DNA from: Actinomycetes bacterium
GTDB taxonomy: Bacteria > Actinomycetota > Actinomycetes > Streptosporangiales > Streptosporangiaceae
DNA length: 33,071 nt
Assembly: GCA_021793235.1 (NCBI GenBank)
Contig: JAJYTD010000040.1
Coordinates: 1 to 33,071, forward strand
Direction of reading: 5' to 3'
The position numbers and the translations under genes are program-made. The notes under the pieces were generated by a model. It was not told where the DNA came from, did no database searches, and worked only from the letters and a program-made list of their open reading frames with translations. The first letter of the stretch is position 1. Each line of letters opens with the position of its first letter. This document shows, piece after piece, positions 24,606 through 31,454 of this stretch.

Positions 24606-25424
24606 ATGGTTGAAGAAGAGATTCTGGTTCTGGGCGCTACGGGTTCCACCGGCCGTCGGGTGGCGGACCGGCTGCGGGAGGCGGGGTACCGGGTACGTCC
24701 CGCATCCCGCAGCGGTGCGGTGCGGTTCGACTGGGGCGATCCCGCCACCTGGGAACCGGCCGTGGCCGGCGCGTCGAAGATGTACCTCATGGCGCCGGAC
24801 GGGGTCGTGGTCGACCCGTCGTTCATCACCTGCGCGGTCAACGCCGGGATCACCCGCATCGTGCTGCTCTCCAGCAGGGGCATCGAGGCCATGGGCGATG
24901 AGCGGCTGCTGTCCGCCGAGCGGACCGTGCGCGCCTCTGGGGCGGAGTGGACCATCGTGCGGCCGGACTGGTTCGCCCAGAACTTCGACGAGGGCGTGTT
25001 CCGCCCGGCCGTCATGGCCAAGGAACTCGTGCTGCCTTTGGGCGGGATACGCCAGGCCTTCGTTGACGCCGATGACATCGCCGCGGTGGCGGCCGCCGCG
25101 CTGACCGAGGAGGGCCATGCGGGGCGAAGCTATGAGCTGACCGGGCCGGACGCGCTGTCCTTCGCCGAGGCCCTCGCGGCCATCAGCCGGGCGGCGGGCC
25201 GAAGGGTCGAGTTCCGGGGAAGCGAGGAGGACTACCGCGCCGTACAGGCCGCTGCGGGGGCCGATTCCGCAGCGACGGAGGCCGAGCTCGCGGCGTTCGC
25301 CGCGCTGCGCGGACTCGGCGACGCGGAACCGACCGACACGGTGCGGCGGGTGAGGGGGCAGGCCCCGAAGACCTTCGCGGCCTATGCCGCCGAGGCGGCC
25401 GCCCGCGGGGCCTGGCGCGACTGA
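24606..25424 (+). CDS. NmrA-like NAD(P)-binding protein, 272 aa
   Basis: An atypical short-chain dehydrogenase of the NmrA/QorB-like group. The Rossmann motif is LVLGATGSTGRRVADRLREA (residues about 6-25); the region around residues 75-86 (NAGITRIVLLSS) and EWTIVRPDWFAQNF (about 115-128) are typical, and FVDADDIAAVAAAAL leads to the SYELTGPDALSF block. The Tyr-x3-Lys active site of classical SDRs is absent, so a redox-sensing or quinone-reductase-like role is possible. ATG 24606 has no ribosome site; a leaderless message may apply, with TTGCCA at 24566-24571 as a possible -35. It stands alone between two repeat copies. Confidence 0.88.
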   Translation: MVEEEILVLGATGSTGRRVADRLREAGYRVRPASRSGAVRFDWGDPATWEPAVAGASKMYLMAPDGVVVDPSFITCAVNAGITRIVLLSSRGIEAMGDERLLSAERTVRASGAEWTIVRPDWFAQNFDEGVFRPAVMAKELVLPLGGIRQAFVDADDIAAVAAAALTEEGHAGRSYELTGPDALSFAEALAAISRAAGRRVEFRGSEEDYRAVQAAAGADSAATEAELAAFAALRGLGDAEPTDTVRRVRGQAPKTFAAYAAEAAARGAWRD

Positions 25425-25564
25425 GTAGGGCGCCCTCCGGCGGGAGGCGCGACCATCAGCCGGACATCGGGGTAGTCGGCGAGGCGCAGTAAGACGCCCT
25501 CATCGAGGATTGCCCAGAACAGTTGAGCGTCGCCACCGCGCCGAGCGGCCGGGCTCTACCCGCT

Positions 25565-25618
25565 GCCGTCGCAGCGGGGTGGAATGAGCGTGGGAATCGA
25601 GTGCGAGAGGCCCCCGGC
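25565..25618 (+). repeat. 54-bp dispersed repeat, copy 2
   Basis: The second copy of the repeat at 24390-24443 with two mismatches. It ends in GCGAGAGGCCCCCGGC, the left arm of a palindrome whose right arm (GCCGGGGGCCTC) is at 25881-25892 beyond the 245-bp element. About 140 bp between the NmrA-like stop and this repeat hold nothing I recognise. Confidence 0.75.
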
Positions 25619-25628
25619 GATCCGTCTT

Positions 25629-25873
25629 GGGTTCTAGTGGTGGTCGCAACACCCTGACTTTGGGGAGGTTGCGACCACCATGTCGTTTTCGAAGAAGGAA
25701 CTGGCCCGTCTGCGAGCTCGGTTCCTGGAACTGATGGCAGAGGTCGGGAACGTCACCGAAGTAGCCCGAACGCTCGGCGTCAACCGGAACACGGCGTTCG
25801 GCTGGGAGCCCCCAGCCGAGCGTCTGGCTACACTCGTCTGACCAACGAGGTGTTGCGAGGACCCGTTGAATCC
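25629..25873 (+). mobile_element. Internally deleted, MITE-like IS30-family element, 245 bp
   Basis: The left end is 25629-25653 (begins GGGTTCTAGTGGTGGTCGCA) and the right end is 25849-25873 (begins GGTGTTGCGA); the two 25-bp ends match as inverted repeats at 19 of 25 positions. Inside is a 53-residue in-frame join of the first and last parts of an IS30-type transposase. It cannot move by itself but keeps both ends. The outside arms (GAGGCCCCCGGC and GCCGGGGGCCTC) form a palindrome, which may have been the target. Confidence 0.65.
25680..25841 (+). pseudogene. IS30-family transposase remnant (N- and C-terminal ends joined), 53 aa
   Basis: The N-terminal part is a small HTH with VTEVARTLGVNRNTAFGW; the last part GWEPPAERLATLV resembles the C-terminus of IS30 transposases, as also seen in the remnant near 32750 (TLGWDTPAERLAEL). 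The DDE core is missing entirely. The join is in frame at a Gly-Trp (GGCTGG), where both parts carry related sequence, so a deletion by short homology is likely. GGGGAGG upstream could still serve as a ribosome site. Confidence 0.65.
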
Positions 25874-25956
25874 GCCCGTCGCCGGGGGCCTCTTCGCGCC
25901 TACGGTCAGTCGAACCGACCGTCCTTGACCTCAGCCACAACTGCGGCCCACCTGCT

Positions 25957-26190
25957 GTGCGGCCACTTTCGCACTACACCCGCCGTGGCCGACGTCGAGG
26001 CAATCGAGACCGCACGCACTTGCGGGCGGCCTACTCCCTCCTCAGCCGCACCAGCGACCACCTGCGCGACGCCGACACCGAGGAGCACACCGCACTCGGG
26101 ACAGCCCTGGCCGGCCTCCAGGCCCAGGCCAGCCGACCCGCTCACGAGCTTGACGAGCTCATACAGCAGGAGAGGGGCGGTGACCGGTGA
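25957..26190 (+). CDS. Small hypothetical protein, 5' end uncertain (77 aa as open)
   Basis: Not recognised. The second half (LRAAYSLLSRTSDHLRDADT and on to ELDELIQQERGGDR) reads like a real helical protein. The first about 20 residues are an arginine-rich run that looks out of frame. In the neighbouring frame a GTG at 25985 gives VADVEAIETAR, which would join smoothly to HLRAAYSLL at about 26017 if one base were missing. The stop overlaps the next ORF by GTGA. The upstream promoter region may have been disturbed by the IS30-like element ending at 25873. Confidence 0.45.
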   Translation: MRPLSHYTRRGRRRGNRDRTHLRAAYSLLSRTSDHLRDADTEEHTALGTALAGLQAQASRPAHELDELIQQERGGDR

Positions 26191-26333
26191 CCACCGTGAT
26201 CGTCTACGACCGCGCCGGGCGGCCCGTGTGCGTCCAGGGCATCGCCCCCGAGGACATTCCGACCGTCGCGCAGAAGGAGCGGCCCACCACTGGGGCACAC
26301 CGGGCAGCCGAGCGGACGGAGGGCGGCCGGTGA
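26187..26333 (+). CDS. Tiny hypothetical protein, 48 aa
   Basis: Begins with GTG overlapping the preceding stop and ends overlapping the next start, both by GTGA, which argues for a real coupled gene. The start VTTVIVYDRAGRPVCVQGIA resembles a short beta-hairpin, followed by a polar tail. No family recognised. It is too short for ordinary gene callers. Confidence 0.45.
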   Translation: MTTVIVYDRAGRPVCVQGIAPEDIPTVAQKERPTTGAHRAAERTEGGR

Positions 26334-26545
26334 ACCGCGCCTACGCCCATTGCCACGCGGCCGCCGCGCGCCTGCAGGCCCGGCACCCCGGCGTGGTCGC
26401 CTGGTACGGCGAGACCTCGGGCCGCTGGTACGCCATGGACGCCGCAGGGCTGCACGACCACGCCACCCTCGACGGGCTGACCCTGCTGCTGTGGTGGCGC
26501 GCCCACCGGCCTCGTCCCCGCGGGGCGCACGCCGCGCCCCTCTAG
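26330..26545 (+). CDS. Small hypothetical protein, 71 aa
   Basis: Starts at GTG 26330, overlapping the previous stop, with GGAGGGCGG upstream. The text AHCHAAAARLQARHPGVVAW, then YGETSGRWYAMDAAG, resembles small actinobacterial proteins of unknown function with a predicted helix followed by two strands. The C-terminal LTLLLWWRAHRPRPRG is basic. It is the third member of a trio of coupled small genes; no function can be assigned. Confidence 0.55.
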   Translation: MNRAYAHCHAAAARLQARHPGVVAWYGETSGRWYAMDAAGLHDHATLDGLTLLLWWRAHRPRPRGAHAAPL

Positions 26546-26696
26546 AACGCCGCGCGCCGGTAGACAGCCCAGGGAACCGGTGCGCGGCCCCCACGCCGCC
26601 CGGCCGGACCTTCCCCAGAGCAGCCGGCAGGCCACATCGGCACCACCAAAGGACACGCCCTCGACTGGGCCGAACCGGCAGACTTTCATTCCGACA

Positions 26697-26723
26697 GCCC
26701 GCGGCCGGTCATCGGCCGTGGGC
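26697..26723 (+). terminator. Strong hairpin upstream of the DUF4383 gene
   Basis: GCCCGCGGCCG (26697-26707) and CGGCCGTGGGC (26713-26723) pair over 11 bp with one G-U, loop GTCAT, followed by CTTATTC. It is probably the terminator of the small-ORF trio, whose last stop is 150 bp upstream. The rest of 26546-26817 shows no gene. Confidence 0.55.
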
Positions 26724-26758
26724 CTTATTCGCGTGAACCGCATTCGAAAGTTCGGGGC

Positions 26759-26782
26759 GTGTCAGAACGGCGTGCCGGGGTA
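26759..26782 (+). promoter_or_regulatory. Possible SigB-type stress promoter of the DUF4383 gene
   Basis: GTGT (26759-26762), 15 bases, GGGTA (26778-26782) fits the loose G-N-N-T ... GGGTA pattern of actinobacterial SigB-like promoters, about 36 bp before the ATG. The final Y is G here. Weak call. Confidence 0.3.
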
Positions 26783-26817
26783 GCGGGCCGCTTCCAGCAA
26801 CCAGACGGAGGCTCATC

Positions 26818-27285
26818 ATGGGGAAGCCAACAACGGGCAGCAAAGCCCCGGTCTCTCCCGACGCCACCCGCGGTCCCGCACGGATGGTCGCCGGGATCGT
26901 CGGCCTCATATTCCTCATCGTCGGAGTGCTCGGCTTCATCCCGGGGGTGACGACGAACTACGACCAGATGCAGTGGCTCGGGCACGACTCTGGCGCCCAC
27001 CTGCTGGGGATCTTCCAGGTGTCGATCCTGCACAACATCGTCCACCTGCTCTTCGGTGTCGCCGGGCTTGCTGCGGCCACAACGGCCACACTGGCGCGCT
27101 GGTACCTCTTCGGCAGCGGGGTCATCTACCTGGCGCTGTGGCTGTACGGCCTGATCATTAACCAGGAGTCCGCGGCGAACTTCGTGCCGCTCAACAACGC
27201 CGACAACTGGCTGCACCTCGGGCTCGGCCTCGGCCTGATCATCTTGGGCCTGCTCGTCCGGCGCGGCAGCGGCGTACGTTCCTGA
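26818..27285 (+). CDS. DUF4383 membrane protein, 155 aa
   Basis: Four predicted membrane helices (about 24-44, 61-88, 95-115, 129-148). The HNIVHLLFGVAGLAAA block and NWLHLGLGLGLIILGLL near the end are the DUF4383 signature. The N-terminal 20 residues are polar. CGGAGG six bases before ATG 26818 is a strong ribosome site. Function unknown; family members are often in stress or general-stress regulons in actinobacteria, which agrees with the tentative SigB-like promoter and the hemerythrin gene next door. Confidence 0.9.
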   Translation: MGKPTTGSKAPVSPDATRGPARMVAGIVGLIFLIVGVLGFIPGVTTNYDQMQWLGHDSGAHLLGIFQVSILHNIVHLLFGVAGLAAATTATLARWYLFGSGVIYLALWLYGLIINQESAANFVPLNNADNWLHLGLGLGLIILGLLVRRGSGVRS

Positions 27286-27388
27286 ACCTGCCCCAAGGCC
27301 AGGGCAAAGGAGGCCGGGCACGACCACGGGAGGGGCGGGGCCACCGCTTCCTCCCTCGCCACGGCACTGCGAACGGAGTAGGGGATGC

Positions 27389-27952
27389 ATGATCTCCCGC
27401 TGCCCGAAGAGTCCGACATCGTCGATCGCCGACCACCGCGAGGTCGAGGACATGTTCCACCGGCTCATGTCCCCGGGGGCGCCCTGCGGCAACGAGCGCC
27501 GCGCCCTGGTCGACCGCGTGATCATCGAACTCGTCCGGCATGCGGTGACCGAGGAGGCGCACCTCTACCCCGCTGCCCGCCGCTACCTTCCCGACGGCGA
27601 CGCCGTGGCCGACCGGGAGATCGACGACCACAACGAAGTCGAGCGGCTCATGAAGGACCTGGAGAACCTGGACACCGACGATCCCCGGTTCGAGCACACG
27701 CTCGCGCGGCTGATCGCCGACGTCCGGGCCCATGTCGAGGACGAGGAGACGCGGCTGTTCCCTTCGCTGCGGGAGCACACCACCCGGACCGACCGCACCA
27801 TGCTGGGCGGCAAGGTCCAGGCCGCCAAGGCGTCGGCGCCGACCCGCCCGCACCCCAAAGCGCCGAGCACCGCGCCCGCGATCACGGCCCTCGCACCGGG
27901 GATCGGCCTGGTCGACCGCGCCCGTGACGCGTGCACCGGCCGGGGGCGCTGA
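27389..27952 (+). CDS. Hemerythrin HHE domain protein, 187 aa as open, 5' end probably frameshifted
   Basis: A four-helix hemerythrin-like domain that should hold a di-iron centre for oxygen, NO or oxidant sensing. Likely ligands: His16 in DHREVEDMF, His51 and Glu55 in RHAVTEEAHLYP with His58 close by, His81 in DDHNEVE, and His115/Glu119 in VRAHVEDEETRLFP. The C-terminal 45 residues are Pro/Ala-rich and probably disordered. The residues before the domain read poorly from ATG 27389, whereas ATG 27385, better placed behind GGAG, encodes MHDLPLPEESDIV in the adjacent frame. A small indel near 27424 would join them. The domain itself is intact. Confidence 0.85.
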   Translation: MISRCPKSPTSSIADHREVEDMFHRLMSPGAPCGNERRALVDRVIIELVRHAVTEEAHLYPAARRYLPDGDAVADREIDDHNEVERLMKDLENLDTDDPRFEHTLARLIADVRAHVEDEETRLFPSLREHTTRTDRTMLGGKVQAAKASAPTRPHPKAPSTAPAITALAPGIGLVDRARDACTGRGR

Positions 27953-28001
27953 ATCGCGCAAAGAGAGATCGTTCTGTGGCCGCTCCCGTACGGGCGGACG
28001 C

Positions 28002-28811
28002 TCACAGCGGGCTCTCCTGCCCCCGGCGCAGGAAGCGGATCCGGTCGAGCAGTCCGCGCCCGGACATCTCCCTGGTGAAGTCGCCCAACGGCGACTTGAA
28101 AACGCCGTAGTCGTCGAAGTGCACGGGAGACACGCGCGGGGTGCCGACCGCCTGGACCACGTCCGCCCCCTGCCGGCCGTCCATGGTCACCATCACACCA
28201 CCGGGCAGCGTCGTACCCCCGAGGTGGATCAGTGCCACATCGATGTCGGGAAACCGGTCGGGGATCTCCTTGATCCCGTCGAACATCAGCGTGTCACCCG
28301 TGACATATATGCGGATCTCCACCTCCGCCCCCTGCGGACCGAATTCGATCATGCTTCCCATCACCGGGGGCAGCAGCCGGTGCAGCAGCCGCGGCCCGTG
28401 CCGACCGGGGACCGCGGTCACCCGCATCCAGGTCGAACCGCGGTTCAGGACCCAGTCCTGCCACACCTCCAGGCCGACCGACCGGTCGAAACCGAAACCG
28501 CGCATCCGGCGCGCGGCCTGGCAAGTGGTGACAACGGGCAGGCCCCGGTCCAGGCCGCGCCGCGCCACCCGGTCGAAGTGGTCGCCGTGCAGGTGCGAGA
28601 GCACGATGCCGTCCAGCCTGGGCGTCTCCTCCACACCGAAGGCGGGTTCCTCTTTGCGGCGGGACACCAACCCTTTGCCGAGGTAGGCGAACTGCCCCCG
28701 GTGCAAGAAGTTGGGGTCGGTCATGACCGTGATGTCGTCCCAGCGGATGACCACCGTGGCGTTGCCCACGAACACGACCGACCGTGTCCACGGATTGTGC
28801 TCGCTACTCAT
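28002..28811 (-). CDS. UlaG-like MBL-fold metal-dependent hydrolase, 269 aa
   Basis: A metallo-beta-lactamase-fold protein of the UlaG / N-acyl-phosphatidylethanolamine phospholipase D-like branch. The metal motif is LSHLHGDHFD (His73, His75, Asp77, His78); IYVTGDTLMFDGI carries the bridging Asp, and VSPVHFDDYGVFKSPL supplies the last His. The opening VVFVGNATVVIRWDDITVMTDPNF matches the usual first strands. Start ATG 28811 with GGGAGAGG upstream. The substrate is unknown. Downstream it converges on the hemerythrin gene with 49 bp between. Confidence 0.9.
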   Translation of the reverse strand: MSSEHNPWTRSVVFVGNATVVIRWDDITVMTDPNFLHRGQFAYLGKGLVSRRKEEPAFGVEETPRLDGIVLSHLHGDHFDRVARRGLDRGLPVVTTCQAARRMRGFGFDRSVGLEVWQDWVLNRGSTWMRVTAVPGRHGPRLLHRLLPPVMGSMIEFGPQGAEVEIRIYVTGDTLMFDGIKEIPDRFPDIDVALIHLGGTTLPGGVMVTMDGRQGADVVQAVGTPRVSPVHFDDYGVFKSPLGDFTREMSGRGLLDRIRFLRRGQESPL

Positions 28812-28927
28812 GACCGGCCTCTCCCGTGCGGCGGTGGGGTATCGATAGAGCTGCGGCTACCCGCGGCGTCCCGCCCCAAGCATCCGCCCCGGAAAATCCC
28901 CGGTGTGGGGCAAGGGACAATTCCGTT

Positions 28928-28983
28928 GATCTTGACGCTGTGCACGTGCGAAACGCGGTTGAGAGGTGCACGGCGTCAAGATC
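28928..28983. repeat. 18-bp-arm inverted repeat (hairpin), candidate terminator of the DUF2784 gene
   Basis: GATCTTGACGCTGTGCAC (28928-28945) and GTGCACGGCGTCAAGATC (28966-28983) pair over 18 bp with a single G-U, around a 20-nt loop. It begins 12 bases after the DUF2784 stop. It is exceptionally long for a terminator and could also be a dispersed repeat. The rest of 28812-28995 shows nothing else. Confidence 0.65.
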
Positions 28984-28995
28984 GGCGCGAAGAGA

Positions 28996-29385
28996 TCAAA
29001 CCTTCGCGAGGCCGTCCCGAGCCGTGTCACCGCGCCCGCGGGCGAATCGCCACGCGGCACCGGCCCAGGAGGCGCCGACGATGGCCGCGATGACGACACG
29101 GGAGGTGAAGAGGTGCTTCCGCGGGTAGACGACGTCGGTGAGGTAGTGGTCGATGAAGCCGAATTCCATGACCTCGCGTCCAGTGTTGCTCCGCGCCCAG
29201 TTCTCGATCTCGGTGAGGAAGCAGGGCCAGTCGATGAGCACGATCCCCAGTGCGTAGGCGGCGACGAAGAGATGCGGCCAGAAGGCCTTCGGCCGTATCA
29301 ACGCGAGGAACCCGCCGAATACGACGTAGCAGAGAAACGCGAAGTGGAGGAGCATCGCCGCGTTTCCGATGAGTGCGTAAGCCAT
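28996..29385 (-). CDS. DUF2784 membrane protein, 129 aa
   Basis: Three to four predicted helices (about 7-27, 36-56, 95-112). The family signature is NTGREVMEFGFIDHYLTDVVYP, following WPCFLTEIENWARS. ATG 29385 starts directly at MAYALIGNAAMLLHFAFLCYVVFG, a normal first helix. Function unknown. The upstream region has the TGAGTA/TACTCA element shared with the YiaA-like gene, suggesting common control of two small membrane proteins. Confidence 0.9.
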   Translation of the reverse strand: MAYALIGNAAMLLHFAFLCYVVFGGFLALIRPKAFWPHLFVAAYALGIVLIDWPCFLTEIENWARSNTGREVMEFGFIDHYLTDVVYPRKHLFTSRVVIAAIVGASWAGAAWRFARGRGDTARDGLAKV

Positions 29386-29443
29386 GGCGCGAATCTAAGG
29401 CGGCCCCGGCCTTTGAAACATCCGTATCCACCACCGGTTCGGG

Positions 29444-29467
29444 CTGAGTATCCGTACTCAAATGCCG
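29444..29467 (-). promoter_or_regulatory. Shared upstream element, copy 2 (DUF2784 gene)
   Basis: CTGAGTA, five bases, ACTCAAATGCCG; the core TGAGTA-TCCG-TACTCA (29445-29460) is a perfect 6-4-6 inverted repeat. It lies about 60-80 bp upstream of the DUF2784 ATG. See the copy at 6796-6819. Confidence 0.55.
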
Positions 29468-29600
29468 CATGGAGCGTTCCTAGTACTCCAGCCGTATGCG
29501 GATCGTTCGGTGCCGCCCCGTACGTACAACGCACACCTTCGACGGGCCCGACCATCTCGGCGTACGCGGTCACCTGCCCGGGTGTCGGGTCCACTGGCGC

Positions 29601-29620
29601 CGCCGAGCCAACGCTCGGCG
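29601..29620 (-). terminator. Hairpin terminator of the DHFR-like gene
   Basis: CGCCGAGC-CAAC-GCTCGGCG is a perfect 8-bp stem with a tetraloop, nine bases after the stop of the minus-strand gene. The minus strand has AAAA before the stem (TTTT after it on the plus strand). Confidence 0.6.
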
Positions 29621-29629
29621 CGTTTTGAG

Positions 29630-30187
29630 TCAATGCCCGCCAATGCGGTAGTCGAGCAGCACGAGACGATCGTCGAGCACGGTGGTGTCGGCGAGGTTCA
29701 GGTCGACCACGGGCAACTCGGCGAAGACCGGCTCCTCTCCGGCCGTGCCGTGGATCATCGGGAAGACCATCACCCGGACCCGGTCGACCAGGCCGAGCCG
29801 GAAGAGGCTGCGAACCAGGGACGGGCTGCCGATGGTGCGCATCGGCAGCCCGTCCGCCATGGCTTTCAACGCGGGCACGGCCGTCTCGACCGGATCGTCG
29901 ACGATCGTAGTGTTCGCCCATGTCAGCGGCTGGCGGAGCGTCTTTGAGAAGACGATCTTGGGAAGCTCGGCCATCCGGGGAAAGGTCGGGTCGTCGCCGC
30001 TCGTGACGATTTCGGACATCTGCCGGTACGTCGTCGCGCCCATGAGCATGACGTGCTCCTCGGCGATCTGCGCGTGCATCCATTTGAACAGGTCCGGCCC
30101 GCCGTAGCCCCAATACGGAGCCGATCGCGGCCCGCCGGAACCGTACCCGTCAACAGTGCTGAACATGTCGACCCTTAGTTCACGCAT
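29630..30187 (-). CDS. Dihydrofolate reductase / RibD C-terminal family protein, 185 aa
   Basis: A DHFR-like fold protein of the YwjB/RibD-C group, expected to use NADPH. Visible features: LRVDMFSTVDGYGSG (start, with the first strand), a run MLMGATTYRQMSEIV around residues 55-70, PKIVFSKTLRQPLTW, and LVDRVRVMVFPMIHGTAGEEPVF, which is the typical RibD-C C-terminal strand pair. ATG 30187 has AGGAGGG five bases upstream. The product may be a reductase of unknown substrate; these proteins are common solitary genes in actinobacteria. It follows the EEP-type gene on the same strand after 94 bp. Confidence 0.88.
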   Translation of the reverse strand: MRELRVDMFSTVDGYGSGGPRSAPYWGYGGPDLFKWMHAQIAEEHVMLMGATTYRQMSEIVTSGDDPTFPRMAELPKIVFSKTLRQPLTWANTTIVDDPVETAVPALKAMADGLPMRTIGSPSLVRSLFRLGLVDRVRVMVFPMIHGTAGEEPVFAELPVVDLNLADTTVLDDRLVLLDYRIGGH

Positions 30188-30281
30188 GGACCCTCCTGAC
30201 CAGATTGGCACGGCACAAGGTGGAGCCGGAACGACTGATGCCCCGGCACCGCTCTGTATAGACCTCAGCGGCCGGGCAAAC

Positions 30282-31250
30282 TCATCGGTGCCTCCGGGGC
30301 GTGTCCGGGCCCGCCGCAGGCTTTCGTTGGATCTCTGCTTTTCTCGGGCTGGGGCCACTCGCTTTCCTCAGGTGCGCCGGTGAGATTCCAGGAGCACCAT
30401 AGAGACGGTGGGATACTCCTTTCGGAGGCGCGGTCCCCGCTTCGCGGATTTCCACCTCGAAGCCGACCGGGTAGTGGTCGGCCCCGGGCAACGGGCTCAC
30501 CTGGTACCCTCTGACTCCCAGGTTCTCGGTGATAAAGGCCCGGTCGATGGAGCGGCCGTCGGGCGTGGTCGCGGGCGGGATTCCCGACCCGAAAACATCT
30601 GCCAAGGCCGTATCTCCGATATAGGCGAAGAACTCACGAGGGTCGGGCATGTTCAGATCACCTGCGATGATCGCCCGTTCGACACCGATCTCGGTTAGTC
30701 TTCCACTGAGGAAATCCGATAGTTCCCGACCGAATTCCCGGCCTACTCCCTCGCGGTAGGAGTATTCGACACCTTCGGCGCTGCGGGCCATATGGATGGG
30801 ATGTATTTGCCCACCTACGATATGCACATCGCCTTCCGGGGTCTGGCACCGGGAAACCAGCAGCCCTTTCGGGTGCCATTCCAGCTTTTCCCCGGTGGAC
30901 CAGTGCAGCATGTCGAAGGGCGGATCCGGTAGGTCCACCCTGGTGATATCGTGCAGTGGGTAACGAGAAGCGATTCCGACTCCCAGTCGCCTAACCCCAG
31001 GAATATGGGAAGGGCTCCACGCGTGTTGGGCGGTCGCCTCGGGCGGTTGGCCCAGTGCGCGCTCCGCAAGCTGATCGAGCTGTTGTGATCCCGGGCCGCA
31101 ATCGAGTTCAGTGATGATCAGGATGTCAGGTCCGCCCGCTGCGAGCGCCGCGGCGAACTCCTCGGTCCGGTCGTGGGGCGCGTAGCCGCTTTTCGTACTG
31201 CGGTCGACGAGCCGCCCTCCGGCGACATTGGCCATGGTCACGCGAAGCAT
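30282..31250 (-). CDS. Endonuclease/exonuclease/phosphatase family protein, 322 aa
   Basis: An EEP-fold hydrolase (DNase I / phosphodiesterase-like). MLRVTMANVAGG forms the first strand, ILIITELDCGPG carries the metal-binding Glu, AGDLNMPDPREFF the Asp-x-Asn pair, SIDRAFITENL a further Asp and ADHYPVGFEV the terminal Asp-His. The ligand set is therefore complete. A Pro/Lys/Arg-rich tail of about 45 residues follows the domain. A GTG at 31268 would add six residues; the ATG at 31250 fits the fold better. Third-position bases are noticeably less GC-rich than in neighbours, suggesting transfer. Substrate (nucleic acid, phospholipid or small molecule) is unknown. Confidence 0.85.
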   Translation of the reverse strand: MLRVTMANVAGGRLVDRSTKSGYAPHDRTEEFAAALAAGGPDILIITELDCGPGSQQLDQLAERALGQPPEATAQHAWSPSHIPGVRRLGVGIASRYPLHDITRVDLPDPPFDMLHWSTGEKLEWHPKGLLVSRCQTPEGDVHIVGGQIHPIHMARSAEGVEYSYREGVGREFGRELSDFLSGRLTEIGVERAIIAGDLNMPDPREFFAYIGDTALADVFGSGIPPATTPDGRSIDRAFITENLGVRGYQVSPLPGADHYPVGFEVEIREAGTAPPKGVSHRLYGAPGISPAHLRKASGPSPRKAEIQRKPAAGPDTPRRHR

Positions 31251-31454
31251 CGTGGGGATCTCTTTCACTCGATAGGGCCGATTGGGAATACCGATTCGAC
31301 GCTCAGCCGATGCGGATGGTGCCTCTGGCCCGGTGCGCGCTCCGTAAGCCGGCCGATCCGCGTCGGCGACGCCCCCACCTGCTCCATCAAGGAGAATGGG
31401 GGTGCCCCGAGCACGGTGCAGCAGCGCTCACCCCACAGCAGGAGACCACCCACG

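Noticed and set aside
28837-28842. GGGTAT resembling a SigB -10 box
   Set aside because: It faces the plus strand, where no gene follows, and lacks a proper upstream partner.
29462-29947. Plus-strand 161-codon open frame
   Set aside because: Antisense to the DHFR-like gene over most of its length and overlapping the shared upstream element; no domain recognised.
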